From the IMG/VR virus record IMGVR_UViG_3300021364_000078, positions 1 through 35,563 of that record: 35,563 nucleotides of DNA. One strand, given 5' to 3'. The notes below the pieces were generated by a model. The model saw only the letters and a list, made by a program, of their open reading frames with translations, made no database searches and was not told where the DNA came from. Made by a program: the position numbers and the translations under genes. This document shows positions 9,012 to 19,043 of the stretch, piece after piece. Each line of letters opens with the position of its first letter. Position 1 is the stretch's first letter. Source of the DNA: a virus.

Positions 9012-12000
9012 ATGGCAACAAAGATTAGACACAAGCGAAGTGCGGTCGCGGGTAAACAACCCCTAGTATCTCAATTAGATTCAGGCGAATTAGCAATTAA
9101 CACAGCAGATGGTAAAGTTTTCCTACTGCGTGACGATTCAACAGTTCAAGATATTACAAAACGTATTTTTGACAATGATACAGAAATTGTTGTCACCGAT
9201 CAAGGTGCAGAGAATGTAGCAGAAATAAATGTTAGAATGAACGGAGTTGATACTGCTCAATTTACAGCAGCAGGTATGAACTTGTATAATGATTTAGATA
9301 TCGAAAATGCAAAAACTTTAACATTCAAAGAACTTACCGCAGCAGGCGACGACGGTGTAGGTATTAAAGCACCGGATGTGTTAGACTCAGGTTACAATAT
9401 GACATTGCCTCCGTCACAAGGAACAGTGGGTCAGATATTAGCAACAAACGGAAGCGGTGAATTATTTTTCCAAGATGCTGATATCTTTGGAGGAAACACA
9501 GTATATGTTTCGCAAGAACAAGGTGATGATGCTAACGATGGACAGAGCGCTCCAGTTAGAACTGTTAAAAGAGCCTGTCAAATTGCCTCCGGGTTGGTTT
9601 ACAATGCAGACGGTAGTATCAACTTTAAACGTGTAAACATCAAAGTTGCGGTTGGCGACTATACAGAACAAAACCCAATTATTGTTCCAGATAACACAGT
9701 TATCAAAGGCGACGGTTTGCGTGGTTGTATTATCCGTCCTGCAAACGCCAACTTGGACATGCTACGTGTTCGTAACGCATGTTACTTTGGTGAATTTACG
9801 TTCCGTGATGGTGTAGACAACAACTTTGTTCCTACTATTACAGCAGACTATGCCGTGGCATTTGACGATCCTTTTGATCCTGCTGTAACAGACCGTGCAG
9901 ATTATACAAATCTACCAGATACAAGACCAACAATCTTTACATCACCATATATTCAGAACTGTTCGATTATTTCGTTCTTAGGTATGAACGGTGCTAAGAT
10001 TGACGGTTCAAAAGTTGAATCACCCAACGTTCCGACATACGGTATTGAGGCTGAGAATCCGGTTATTGGTGCTATACCTGAACAAGGTAAGTCAATGGTT
10101 GCTAACGCATTTACTATTCTATCATTTGGTGGAACAGCGTGGCGACTAACCAACGATGCTTATGCACAGATCGTGTCTTGTTTCGAAATTTTCCTACTCA
10201 ACGGTGTTTACTGTCAGTCAGGCGGATATTGTTCAATTACCAACTCTGCTACAAACTTTGGTTTATATGCTCTTAGAGCTAGTGGGTTTTCGCCAAAAGC
10301 ATTCCAATTTGATAGAAGTTTTGTTACAGCAACCGGTGCTGCTGACGGAAAACAAACAGTAAGCATTGTAGGTATTAATCGTGACGCTCCTGTTGAAGAA
10401 TTTGTTTTACGCTTTAGAGAATCAGAATATAAGAAAGCATATGAGTTACTTTTATCAAACAAAGATCTAATTGCTTCAGATGTTGTTACATGGATTAACG
10501 GACAAATCAGTGCAGCAACACCTAGTATCTGGGCAGGCTTTACATACAATGAAGACAAATGTAAAAGAGATGTTCAAAAAATATTAGATGCAATTAGATA
10601 TGATATTTTATTCAACAGTAATTACAGAACAATTAGTGCAGCATTACGCTATTTTAACGGTAATGGAACATATTTCTTAAACAACCAAGTCGACCAAACT
10701 GTTGCAGCTTTTGCTCAAGCAAAAACGTATACAGCTAACTATTTGTCAGATGCAACTGCGACCAGCAGAGCAAATGCGCTGTGGGATGAAGTAATTGACA
10801 TTATTCAAAATGGTGAAGGTAATGCTGATGCATACAGCTATCCTACACCAACAAGCGGCACTGATAATGCTAGTGATACTGGTTATTTAAATGCAGCTAC
10901 CCAATTAACAAACAACACTGCATTTATAAAAGACGAAGTAAACAGCTGGATTGCAGATCAGGTATCCGGAGAAATAGCACCTTTTACAAGTAGTTTTGTT
11001 TACGACACTGCAAAATGTGCAAGAGACATTGGTCTTATAATTGATGCGTTAATTTATGACTTAACCTACGGCGGTAATTTACAAACTTACGAAGCAGCAC
11101 TTGCATACTTTGTTGACGGTGTAGCACAATACGGTAGCGGCCAGTTAGAAGAAACTGTTGCTGCTTATGGTAGATTGAAAACAGTAGTTGAACAAGTTAT
11201 TGTTGAAACTGCGGTAACAACATCAAGTGGAACTGTAGAAACACAAGACACAACAGCAGATGCTGGTAGTGCAGCCGCAGCAACCACAGCCGGCGATAGA
11301 ATACAAGAAATTATTGATTACCTAAACGATTCGTCAACTCTTCCAACTAGAATTGAGCCGGATCTTACTTGGGTAAACAGTAATCCGGAATATAGTGCCT
11401 ATGCAGAATTAGACACCACAGGTCAAATTAATATAGCACAAAATGTTACACAATGGATTAATGAACAAATCCAGGCTAACATTTGGTATGGATTTACATA
11501 CGATGCATCCAAGTGTAACAGAGATACTCAACTTATTGTAGAAGCTGTTGCAAAGGACACTTGGGACACAGGTAACAGATATTCACGTAGTGCTGGTCTT
11601 GCATACTATACACGTAACTTGCAAGATAGTTCTCAGATAACAATCAGTGGGCAGGAATTACAAACTATTGCTGCTATTGATTATGCTAAAACAGAAGCAT
11701 TAACGTATATTTCAAGTTTGGCAACAGCAGTGCAAGATTTTGTCGGAGCAAGTTTTGATATTGTTACTACAATTATTAATGATCCTAATGACTTGCCAGA
11801 TCCTACTGAAGTAAGTAGTGCAGGCGATATTACAAATAATTACAAAACTACTCCTACAGAAACAACATTTAATGCTGCCACAGCAGTCAATGCAACTACT
11901 AACATTATAACAATTGTAGGACATGGATTTACAAACGGACAAAAAGTTATTTACGATCCAAATGGTAATGCAGTAATACAAGGACTTGACGACGAACAAC

Positions 12001-15000
12001 AATATTATGTCAAACTTCTTAGTGAAGATGAATTTACACTAGCGTTTGACGATAGTTTGGATTTTGATGTTAACATTATTTCTACAAGCACAGGCACACA
12101 CAAATTCCTTTCTGGTGTAATAGAATTCTTTGTTGACGAGATTTTAAGTAGTCACACAACTTACCAAACACTAGAATTAGAATCTGGATCTGAAGGATTT
12201 GAATTTGTTCCTGGTAGAGCAATTACAGGCACAACAGGATCAAATAATAACAGTGCTATTGTTACAAGTTGGACACCTAGAGATCGTTTACTTGTAGTCA
12301 GTATTGAAGAGGTTGCAGTAGGACAAAGTCTACTGCGTATCCAATTTGACGAAACAAGTGTTATTGATTCGGACCATACAAGTGGCACACCTAATACTAA
12401 TATTGGTGTTAACGAAGCTGCTTCTAAACTAGGACTAGGCACAGCAACATTCAGTGTTACAGCTACAGACGGAAGTAGTGCATTGTCTAATCTATCAAAC
12501 CTGCCAGAAGTGCAATGTTGGTTCCACAGGCCTTCTGTTGTTAACTCATCTGCACACACTTGGGAATATGCAGGTTCTGGAACAGACTATAATGCATTAC
12601 CACAAAACGGTGGTAACACTAGATCAGAATACGAACAGTTTGAAGAATTGCCAGGACGAGTTTATTCATCAGGAACAAACGAACTTGGTGACTTTAAAGT
12701 TGGTGACTTTATTACAGCGTTTAACAGAACTGGTAATATTACCTTTAGAAACAAAGTGCAGGTGGACGAACTTGATGCACTGAGATTGAGCTTGTCAGAT
12801 GTTGCTATTGAAGAAATTTCAACCAGTGTTAACTTGGGTGACGATGAAATTGGCGGACCTGCTGATAGTAGACTTCCTACACAGTTAGCAGTAAGAAGCT
12901 TTATTAGTAACAGACTAGGTGGCTTTGTTGACAAAACTGTATCTACTGCGGCCGTGCCGGGTGCTATTGTTCAGTTGAACGTCAATGGCCAGCTAAACCC
13001 TGATTTGATTCCGGCCACACGTCAGTTTACAAACACAAATACACCAGGTTACCAATCACGACTAGAACAAGTAGACGATATTCCAGCTGTTGATTTGAAA
13101 GCTGGTGATATTGCTACTGAGAACTACGAACAGGTAGAACTTGCATTGAGCGGCATCATCACCGCTAATGACGGCGATGAAATAACACAACCTGGTGTAG
13201 CAGGAGCCGTGGCGTATTCAAAAGGCAACTACAGCCTAAGCACTAACATACTTGTTGTTACACAGGGCGGTGCCTGGGATGATAACGAAGACTCAACAGG
13301 AGATCCATGGGAAGTAAGTGCAGGAAATCTTTTTGTAAATGGCGTAGATTCAGGCGTAAACATTACATCTAAAGGACCAAGCACAGAGATTGTTGACAAC
13401 TGGTTCTTACGTAGTTCAAATTCAAGTCAGTTCTTGGTATTAGATGCAACTCAAAGTTATACGTTTACCACTGATGAAACATGTAGTTTGACATTTGCAG
13501 AACGTAACAGCGATATTGCAACTGTAACAACCAGTGCTGCACACAATCTACAAGTAGGTAATACAGTTCAAATTTTGAACACAACAGACGAAACATTTAA
13601 TGAAAATGGTCTAGTTTTAAGTGTTCCTAGCTCTACGACATTTACTTACACAAACGTAGACAGTGCTGATCCTACAAAAGCAAGTGCAGCAGCAACAGGA
13701 ACAGTTAGAACTATTGTTACCTCTGCAGACGGTAATGCTCAAGGTGCTGTTACAGAATTCCGCAGTGGTATTGCTGTAAACGTAGACAACGCAAATATCG
13801 TAGGCGGTAGTGGTTACCAGCCTGTTTTAGGAACACTGGTTTACGAAAGTGTGCCATTACAAGCCAAAACAGGGTCAGGAACAGGAGCAACAGCTAACCT
13901 TACAATCACAGCAGGACAGGTAACAGATGTTGATGTAAACAGAGGTGGAACCGGGTATGCTGTGGGCGATCTATTAGAAATCAATGCCAGTGATGTGGGT
14001 GGCACAGGAAGCGGATTTGAAATAGAAGTAACAGCTATTGAAAAACGTGCATATGTGAATATTTTAGGTGGCGAACTGTTTGTTGCTAGTGCATCATCAT
14101 TAGACTTTGTGGAAGATAACACTGCTGTTGCTACTGCAAAAGAAATAAACCTAGACGATGTTATAACACATAATTTCTTAGCTGGTGATGTAAGTGGTGG
14201 CGGTAATGTTGACTATACAACTTATAGAATAACAATTCCAAACCACGGAATGAAAAATGGCGATCCGGTATTGTATGATACTATAGGAAACGTTCCAATT
14301 GGCGGATTGTTAAACGAACAGGTATACTATGTAAAGCGTATTGATAGTAATACTATTGAATTATATGAAGGCTTTGCACTACTTAATCAAGTTGAATTTA
14401 CAAGCACACCGGCTAACAACAATCATAACATCACACGTCAAACAATAAACATAACAGATAATAGTATTATTGTTGAGGATCACGGTTTAACCACAGGTGA
14501 TGCTATACGTTTTGAATCATTAACTGATGGATCAAGTGCTAACGAACTGTTCGGCACAGTTGGCGCAGGCGGACCAGTTGACACCGGCTCTAGATTCTTT
14601 GTTGGTTCTGTTACTACAAACTCATTTACAATACACGCACTGCGTTCTGACGCATTGAGTAGCATAAACGACTTGGTAACAAATGCTCAAGATATTACAA
14701 CAATAGGTGTAGGAACTGCTGAAGTTATTACTAACAATGTTCAAGTTGAAAGTGTAATTAATACATCAAGTAGATTGCTTGATAACTGGAACACACTTGC
14801 TGTTACAAACATTGACGCAGAAAATATTATTTCGGGAACTATTTCACCTTCGAGATTGGCAAGTGCAGGAACACCTAACACAGATACTTTCTTGCGTGGT
14901 GATAGTAGCTATCAAACTGTTGTTCAAAGTCTTAAAGTTGCAAATACAACAGACAACCCAATTACACTTACAGGATCGAGTTTAAGTGGCGAATTCTATG

Positions 15001-18000
15001 GTGATCCAGTTAACATTGGTATTTCCAACGTCGACCTAGATGTTCTTGGAACATTTTCAACATTAGGTGTTGCTAGATTCTTACAGTCACAATTTGATGT
15101 GGATGCAGGCGGATCAGGACAAGTATTCATCAAAGACGGTGTTGTTGACGCAGGAACGTTGGATAGTTTAGACAGTGCTTACTTCCTCAATCCAAACAAC
15201 CTAACCAGTCTTGTTCCTGTAACTAGAGGCGGAACAGGCATTGGAACTTATACTGTTGGTGCTATTGTATATGCACAATCAACATCAACACTAAATGAAT
15301 TAGAAATAGGAAGACAAAATACTTTCTTAAGATCAAACGGCACTACACCAGAGTGGGGCACAGCACTTGATCTTGCTGAAGGATTGGACGTTGGATCAGC
15401 AGCACTTACATCATCAAGCACAGGTGCTGGTAGAGTTTATAACAGCAATGTAAGTAGTTTAAAAATTGGAGGCGATGCAACCAATATTACAATTGGTAGT
15501 GCAGCAGGATCAAGAAATTTATTTACATTTATTGCTAGCTATGAAGCAACAATTTCTAGAGATGTTGCAGTAAATTTAGAAAGCATAGTTGCAAACACTG
15601 CTGAAGCAGCAGGCAATGGCGACAAAGAAATTATCTTATCAGATACAACTGGCATTTTGGCTGGAATGATTGTAACTGGTAGTGTGGCTATTCCTGCTAA
15701 TACAACTGTAAGTGGTGTCACTGACGATGCAATATATCTAAGTAATGCTACAACAGGAAGTATACTTACTAGCACTGCACTAACCTTTACTTATACTCCT
15801 TATACTTTAGGTATATCAGTTGGTGATAGAATTAATATTGCAACCAGTGGTGTAACCAATCTAGACGGAACATGGCCTGTTAGTGGTGCTACGGCAACTG
15901 CTACATCTTTTACAATTAGAACAGACGATCTGGTTACAGCAGATCCGTTAGATGTTCCTGCAGGATCAGCTACCATTAACGGTAACCTAGTTCTTCGTAA
16001 CGAAAGTATTGTAATAGGACAAGCAGAAACAGATACTGCACCTAACGATGGAATTATAAAAGGGGTAAACGCACTTGGAACAGATGTTTCAGGTGGTGAT
16101 CTTACTATACAAGCAGGGTTAGGCACAGGCGCTGCTACAGGCGGAGATGTTATTATCAAAACGGGAGACGTAGGTTCTACCGGTGATATACAAAATGATG
16201 CACAAGTAAGAATGCGTTTTAATGCAGGCGGCGATACAGAAGTTACTGGATACACAAATTTCTCAACAGATGGTGCAATAAACTTTCCTGTTGGTAATAC
16301 CGCAGCTAGAACATCCCCACCAGCAGCAGGTGATGCAAGATTCAACAGTGAGATTGTAGCATTTGAAGGCTACGATGGAACAAACTGGGCACCACTAGGT
16401 GGTGTAATTGATGTCGATCAAGACACAAAAATCATTGCAGAGACAAGTGCAGGTGCTGATAACGATGACTTAGACTTCTTTACAGCAGGTGTCCAAAGAT
16501 TGTCGATTGACCAGGATGGTGATTTTAGATTTGGTGCATCTATTAACAAAGTTATAATGGACGGCGCAACCGGCGACACTAACATTGCAGGCACATTAAC
16601 TGTAGAAGGTGACTTTGTTGTAAATGGAACAACCACAACAATCAACGCTACAACACTTACAGTTGATGATAAAAATATTGAACTAGGATCGGTTGCATCA
16701 CCAACAGATGCAACAGCTAACGGTGGTGGTATAACACTAAAAGGTGCTACAGATCACACAATAACATGGTCAAATGCTAACGCTAGTTGGGATTTCAGTG
16801 AACATGTAAATATTGTTAGCAACAAAGAATACAGAATTGCAGATACCAAAGTGTTAGATGCAACATCTCTAGGTGCTAACATTGTTGATAGTAGCCTAGT
16901 AACCAGTGCGTTAACAACTGTTGGAGCTCTAGACTCAGGTAGCATTACCAGCGGCTTTGGAAATGTTAATATCGGAACAAATACATTTACTGGTAACGGT
17001 AGTGGATTGACTACGCTAAATGCTAGCCAACTTACAACTGGCACTGTTGCAGGTGCTCGCTTAGGCGGTAATCAAACAATGGCAGGTGTTAAAACATTCA
17101 GTAACACCAGTTCTGCAACTTCAACTACAACAGGTGCTGTTAGAATAAGCGGAGGCTTAGGTGTTGCAGGAGCATTGTTTGCTGGTAGTCTAAACACAGC
17201 AGACGGTAGTGGTATAGGAAACTTGAATGCAAGTAACCTGGATAGCGGAACTGTTCCAAACGGTAGAATCACAGGCATATACAGTAACCTAACTGGAACT
17301 GGTGCTTTAAACCAAGGTAGTATTACAAGCGGCTTTGGAAATATTAATATTGGAACAAGCACATTTACAGGTAACGGTAGCGGTCTTACAAACGTAGATG
17401 CAGAAACACTGGATGGACTAGATAGCACAGCATTTTTACAACGCACTGGCGGAACAATGACTGGTAACATCACTTTCAGTGATGACCAAGAAGGTGTTGT
17501 TTGGAGTAGAAACACCGACGGTGCAAGTATTAGATTCTACAACACAGGTGATGGCGATAGTAACAGTAGACTAGAATTTAACATCAACGACAACGCCAAC
17601 GAAGACTTCCGTTTCACATATACTCAAAGTGGAACAACAACAGAACTGCTTCGTATGTTACCAGATGGTGGACAAAATGGTATCACATTCCGTGGAAACA
17701 CTGTTTGGCATGCTGGCAACGATGGACCAGGGTCAGGACTAAATGCAGACCTATTTGATAACCTAGGTAGCGGATCATTCTTACGCAGTGATGCAAATGA
17801 CAGTTTCTCAGGAACACTTAGTGGTAGCGGCGCTATCAACATCAGCGGTAATATTACAGCTAATGTATTCACCGGAGATGGTAGCGGACTAACAGGTATC
17901 AGTGCCGACAATGCTAACACATTAGATGGATTAGATAGCACACAGTTCTTACGTAGCGATGCAACTGATATCATGACAGGTTGTTTGGTATTTAGAGGAC

Positions 18001-18773
18001 AAGTTGACAACTATGACGGTAACGACAGAAGTGCCTACTGGGATTATGACAACAAAGTTGCAGCAGCTTTTGAACCAGCTGCTAACGACGGTGCTGTTGC
18101 TATACTATTCAAATCGGTAGGTAACTCACCAAGTGACTTTGCATACATTGTTTATGACGAAGATTATCCAGAAGCAGGAGTTTCTGCTGGTGAAATTGGT
18201 TGTTTACTTTTAAGTTCACAAAATGACGGAACAGGATCATCTGACCATGTGCGTGTGAAATCTCGTTTGGTTGTTGAAGCTGATATCTCAAGTAGTGATC
18301 CTACCAATGCTTTCCAAGTTAAAGCAACCAACACCACAACAGACTTGTTTAGAGTTGCACGTGGCGGCGGAGTTTTCTCATCCGGCGAAGTTACAGCTTA
18401 TTCATCAGATGCCAGATTGAAAACAAATATAAGCCCAATTACAAATGCTATTGAAAAAGTAAAACGCTTGAATGGTGTAAATTATGATTGGGTTGAAAAC
18501 ATCGAAGAGTTAGGATTTAATCCTAAAATCAAATACAATGATGCAGGTGTGTTAGCACAAGAAGTGCAAAAAGTGCTTCCACAGGCTGTTGCACCAGCAC
18601 CGTTTGATGTAAGTGTTAATCCGTCAACTGGAGAAGAAACCAGCAAGTCAGGCGAAGAATACTTAACAGTTAAGTATGAAAAGATGGTTCCGTTGCTTAT
18701 AGAAGCAATCAAAGAACAGCAAAACGAAATCGACGAACTCAAGGAGATGGTTAAGAAACTACTCGATAAATAA
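9012..18773 (+). CDS. Giant tail fibre protein with C-terminal S74 chaperone, 3253 aa
   Basis: This is probably the main long fibre. The start has a strong ribosome site (AGGAGG) and the fibre N-terminal signature ELAINTADGKVFLLRDD. Residues about 165-440 are beta-helix-like (VYVSQEQGDDANDG, SPYIQNC). Three K-C-x-R-D repeats follow, with Cys at 517, 669 and 835. Several H-G-x-x-x-G-D/Q-x-V modules lie near 970, 1509, 1744 and 1823, and a YNALPQNGG module matches the upstream fibre. The last third is a shaft of repeats such as FTGNGSGLT and TLDGLDSTAFL. From about 3130 the S74 intramolecular chaperone begins with SSDARLKTNI; family knowledge puts self-cleavage before Ser3132, releasing about 122 residues. 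GVLAQEVQKVLPQAV and a C-terminal coiled coil are the other S74 signatures. The protein should trimerise and then shed the chaperone. Confidence 0.9.
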   Translation: MATKIRHKRSAVAGKQPLVSQLDSGELAINTADGKVFLLRDDSTVQDITKRIFDNDTEIVVTDQGAENVAEINVRMNGVDTAQFTAAGMNLYNDLDIENAKTLTFKELTAAGDDGVGIKAPDVLDSGYNMTLPPSQGTVGQILATNGSGELFFQDADIFGGNTVYVSQEQGDDANDGQSAPVRTVKRACQIASGLVYNADGSINFKRVNIKVAVGDYTEQNPIIVPDNTVIKGDGLRGCIIRPANANLDMLRVRNACYFGEFTFRDGVDNNFVPTITADYAVAFDDPFDPAVTDRADYTNLPDTRPTIFTSPYIQNCSIISFLGMNGAKIDGSKVESPNVPTYGIEAENPVIGAIPEQGKSMVANAFTILSFGGTAWRLTNDAYAQIVSCFEIFLLNGVYCQSGGYCSITNSATNFGLYALRASGFSPKAFQFDRSFVTATGAADGKQTVSIVGINRDAPVEEFVLRFRESEYKKAYELLLSNKDLIASDVVTWINGQISAATPSIWAGFTYNEDKCKRDVQKILDAIRYDILFNSNYRTISAALRYFNGNGTYFLNNQVDQTVAAFAQAKTYTANYLSDATATSRANALWDEVIDIIQNGEGNADAYSYPTPTSGTDNASDTGYLNAATQLTNNTAFIKDEVNSWIADQVSGEIAPFTSSFVYDTAKCARDIGLIIDALIYDLTYGGNLQTYEAALAYFVDGVAQYGSGQLEETVAAYGRLKTVVEQVIVETAVTTSSGTVETQDTTADAGSAAAATTAGDRIQEIIDYLNDSSTLPTRIEPDLTWVNSNPEYSAYAELDTTGQINIAQNVTQWINEQIQANIWYGFTYDASKCNRDTQLIVEAVAKDTWDTGNRYSRSAGLAYYTRNLQDSSQITISGQELQTIAAIDYAKTEALTYISSLATAVQDFVGASFDIVTTIINDPNDLPDPTEVSSAGDITNNYKTTPTETTFNAATAVNATTNIITIVGHGFTNGQKVIYDPNGNAVIQGLDDEQQYYVKLLSEDEFTLAFDDSLDFDVNIISTSTGTHKFLSGVIEFFVDEILSSHTTYQTLELESGSEGFEFVPGRAITGTTGSNNNSAIVTSWTPRDRLLVVSIEEVAVGQSLLRIQFDETSVIDSDHTSGTPNTNIGVNEAASKLGLGTATFSVTATDGSSALSNLSNLPEVQCWFHRPSVVNSSAHTWEYAGSGTDYNALPQNGGNTRSEYEQFEELPGRVYSSGTNELGDFKVGDFITAFNRTGNITFRNKVQVDELDALRLSLSDVAIEEISTSVNLGDDEIGGPADSRLPTQLAVRSFISNRLGGFVDKTVSTAAVPGAIVQLNVNGQLNPDLIPATRQFTNTNTPGYQSRLEQVDDIPAVDLKAGDIATENYEQVELALSGIITANDGDEITQPGVAGAVAYSKGNYSLSTNILVVTQGGAWDDNEDSTGDPWEVSAGNLFVNGVDSGVNITSKGPSTEIVDNWFLRSSNSSQFLVLDATQSYTFTTDETCSLTFAERNSDIATVTTSAAHNLQVGNTVQILNTTDETFNENGLVLSVPSSTTFTYTNVDSADPTKASAAATGTVRTIVTSADGNAQGAVTEFRSGIAVNVDNANIVGGSGYQPVLGTLVYESVPLQAKTGSGTGATANLTITAGQVTDVDVNRGGTGYAVGDLLEINASDVGGTGSGFEIEVTAIEKRAYVNILGGELFVASASSLDFVEDNTAVATAKEINLDDVITHNFLAGDVSGGGNVDYTTYRITIPNHGMKNGDPVLYDTIGNVPIGGLLNEQVYYVKRIDSNTIELYEGFALLNQVEFTSTPANNNHNITRQTINITDNSIIVEDHGLTTGDAIRFESLTDGSSANELFGTVGAGGPVDTGSRFFVGSVTTNSFTIHALRSDALSSINDLVTNAQDITTIGVGTAEVITNNVQVESVINTSSRLLDNWNTLAVTNIDAENIISGTISPSRLASAGTPNTDTFLRGDSSYQTVVQSLKVANTTDNPITLTGSSLSGEFYGDPVNIGISNVDLDVLGTFSTLGVARFLQSQFDVDAGGSGQVFIKDGVVDAGTLDSLDSAYFLNPNNLTSLVPVTRGGTGIGTYTVGAIVYAQSTSTLNELEIGRQNTFLRSNGTTPEWGTALDLAEGLDVGSAALTSSSTGAGRVYNSNVSSLKIGGDATNITIGSAAGSRNLFTFIASYEATISRDVAVNLESIVANTAEAAGNGDKEIILSDTTGILAGMIVTGSVAIPANTTVSGVTDDAIYLSNATTGSILTSTALTFTYTPYTLGISVGDRINIATSGVTNLDGTWPVSGATATATSFTIRTDDLVTADPLDVPAGSATINGNLVLRNESIVIGQAETDTAPNDGIIKGVNALGTDVSGGDLTIQAGLGTGAATGGDVIIKTGDVGSTGDIQNDAQVRMRFNAGGDTEVTGYTNFSTDGAINFPVGNTAARTSPPAAGDARFNSEIVAFEGYDGTNWAPLGGVIDVDQDTKIIAETSAGADNDDLDFFTAGVQRLSIDQDGDFRFGASINKVIMDGATGDTNIAGTLTVEGDFVVNGTTTTINATTLTVDDKNIELGSVASPTDATANGGGITLKGATDHTITWSNANASWDFSEHVNIVSNKEYRIADTKVLDATSLGANIVDSSLVTSALTTVGALDSGSITSGFGNVNIGTNTFTGNGSGLTTLNASQLTTGTVAGARLGGNQTMAGVKTFSNTSSATSTTTGAVRISGGLGVAGALFAGSLNTADGSGIGNLNASNLDSGTVPNGRITGIYSNLTGTGALNQGSITSGFGNINIGTSTFTGNGSGLTNVDAETLDGLDSTAFLQRTGGTMTGNITFSDDQEGVVWSRNTDGASIRFYNTGDGDSNSRLEFNINDNANEDFRFTYTQSGTTTELLRMLPDGGQNGITFRGNTVWHAGNDGPGSGLNADLFDNLGSGSFLRSDANDSFSGTLSGSGAINISGNITANVFTGDGSGLTGISADNANTLDGLDSTQFLRSDATDIMTGCLVFRGQVDNYDGNDRSAYWDYDNKVAAAFEPAANDGAVAILFKSVGNSPSDFAYIVYDEDYPEAGVSAGEIGCLLLSSQNDGTGSSDHVRVKSRLVVEADISSSDPTNAFQVKATNTTTDLFRVARGGGVFSSGEVTAYSSDARLKTNISPITNAIEKVKRLNGVNYDWVENIEELGFNPKIKYNDAGVLAQEVQKVLPQAVAPAPFDVSVNPSTGEETSKSGEEYLTVKYEKMVPLLIEAIKEQQNEIDELKEMVKKLLDK
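10540..11830 (+). repeat. Three K-C-x-R-D repeats in the second fibre
   Basis: These units match the repeats of the upstream fibre (FTYNEDKCKRDVQKILDA, FVYDTAKCARDIGLIIDA, FTYDASKCNRDTQLIVEA). Cys codons lie at 10560, 11016 and 11514, so the spacing is 456 and 498 bases. Their presence in both fibres points to duplication and unequal expansion of a shared module. Confidence 0.8.
18765..18772 (+). promoter_or_regulatory. Late promoter box embedded at the fibre stop codon
   Basis: GATAAATA here is made of the last codons and stop of the fibre gene (GAT AAA TA of TAA). The expected transcript start (about 18778) falls at the left arm of the next hairpin. It would drive the 58-aa, 123-aa and glycosyltransferase genes. 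Confidence 0.45.
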
Positions 18774-18775
18774 AA

Positions 18776-18805
18776 GGATAGCCAGATTTACTGGCTATCT
18801 TTCTT
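18776..18805 (+). terminator. Terminator after the 3253-aa fibre
   Basis: GATAGCCAG (18777-18785) pairs perfectly with CTGGCTATC (18791-18799) around ATTTA, extended by a G-U and A-U pairs, then TTTCTT. It starts three bases after the fibre stop. The T tract is interrupted by one C. Confidence 0.8.
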
Positions 18806-18812
18806 GACACGT

Positions 18813-18820
18813 TTTAAATA
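18813..18820 (+). promoter_or_regulatory. Possible weak late promoter (TTTAAATA)
   Basis: TTTAAATA lies after the terminator and 35 bases before the ATG of the 58-residue gene. It departs from the GATAAATA used elsewhere at two positions, so it is a weaker candidate than the box at 18765. Confidence 0.3.
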
Positions 18821-18854
18821 GTGTGTTAGCATAAACTAAGAAACAGGAAAAATA

Positions 18855-19031
18855 ATGCCATTACCTCCTACCGGAAGCCAAATTACAATGAGTCAGATCC
18901 GCAACTACTTTGGATCATCAACAACTCCGATAAACCTAGGCGGAACATTGGGCCCTTTTATTGGCATTTCAAATGGTAATACTATTTCAATGAGTAGTAG
19001 TTTTGGTGGTTATTATTTCCCAGCAACATAA
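18855..19031 (+). CDS. 58-residue virion-like protein with SQI-x-MSQIRNYFG motif
   Basis: This short gene starts at ATG 18855 after an AGGAAAAA ribosome site and ends at TAA 19029-19031; the next gene starts twelve bases later. The protein begins MPLPPTGSQITMSQIRNYFG and ends in a Gly/Ser-rich segment with a second S-M-S box (NTISMSSSFGGYYFP). Short proteins starting with a variant of LPxxGxIxMSxIxxxxG occur beside fibre genes in many T4-like and other tailed phages and also as domains of tail proteins. The ribosome site, close packing and family-like motif make it a real gene. A small fibre-tip or decoration role is inference. Confidence 0.75.
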   Translation: MPLPPTGSQITMSQIRNYFGSSTTPINLGGTLGPFIGISNGNTISMSSSFGGYYFPAT

Positions 19032-19043
19032 TAGGAGCACACT

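Noticed and set aside
15800-16345. Long minus-strand frame of 181 codons inside the 3253-aa fibre
   Set aside because: It lies wholly antisense to a clear fibre coding region; repetitive Thr/Ala/Gly codons on the plus strand leave few stops on the minus strand. Similar antisense frames occur throughout both fibre genes, with no ribosome sites or protein-like motifs.
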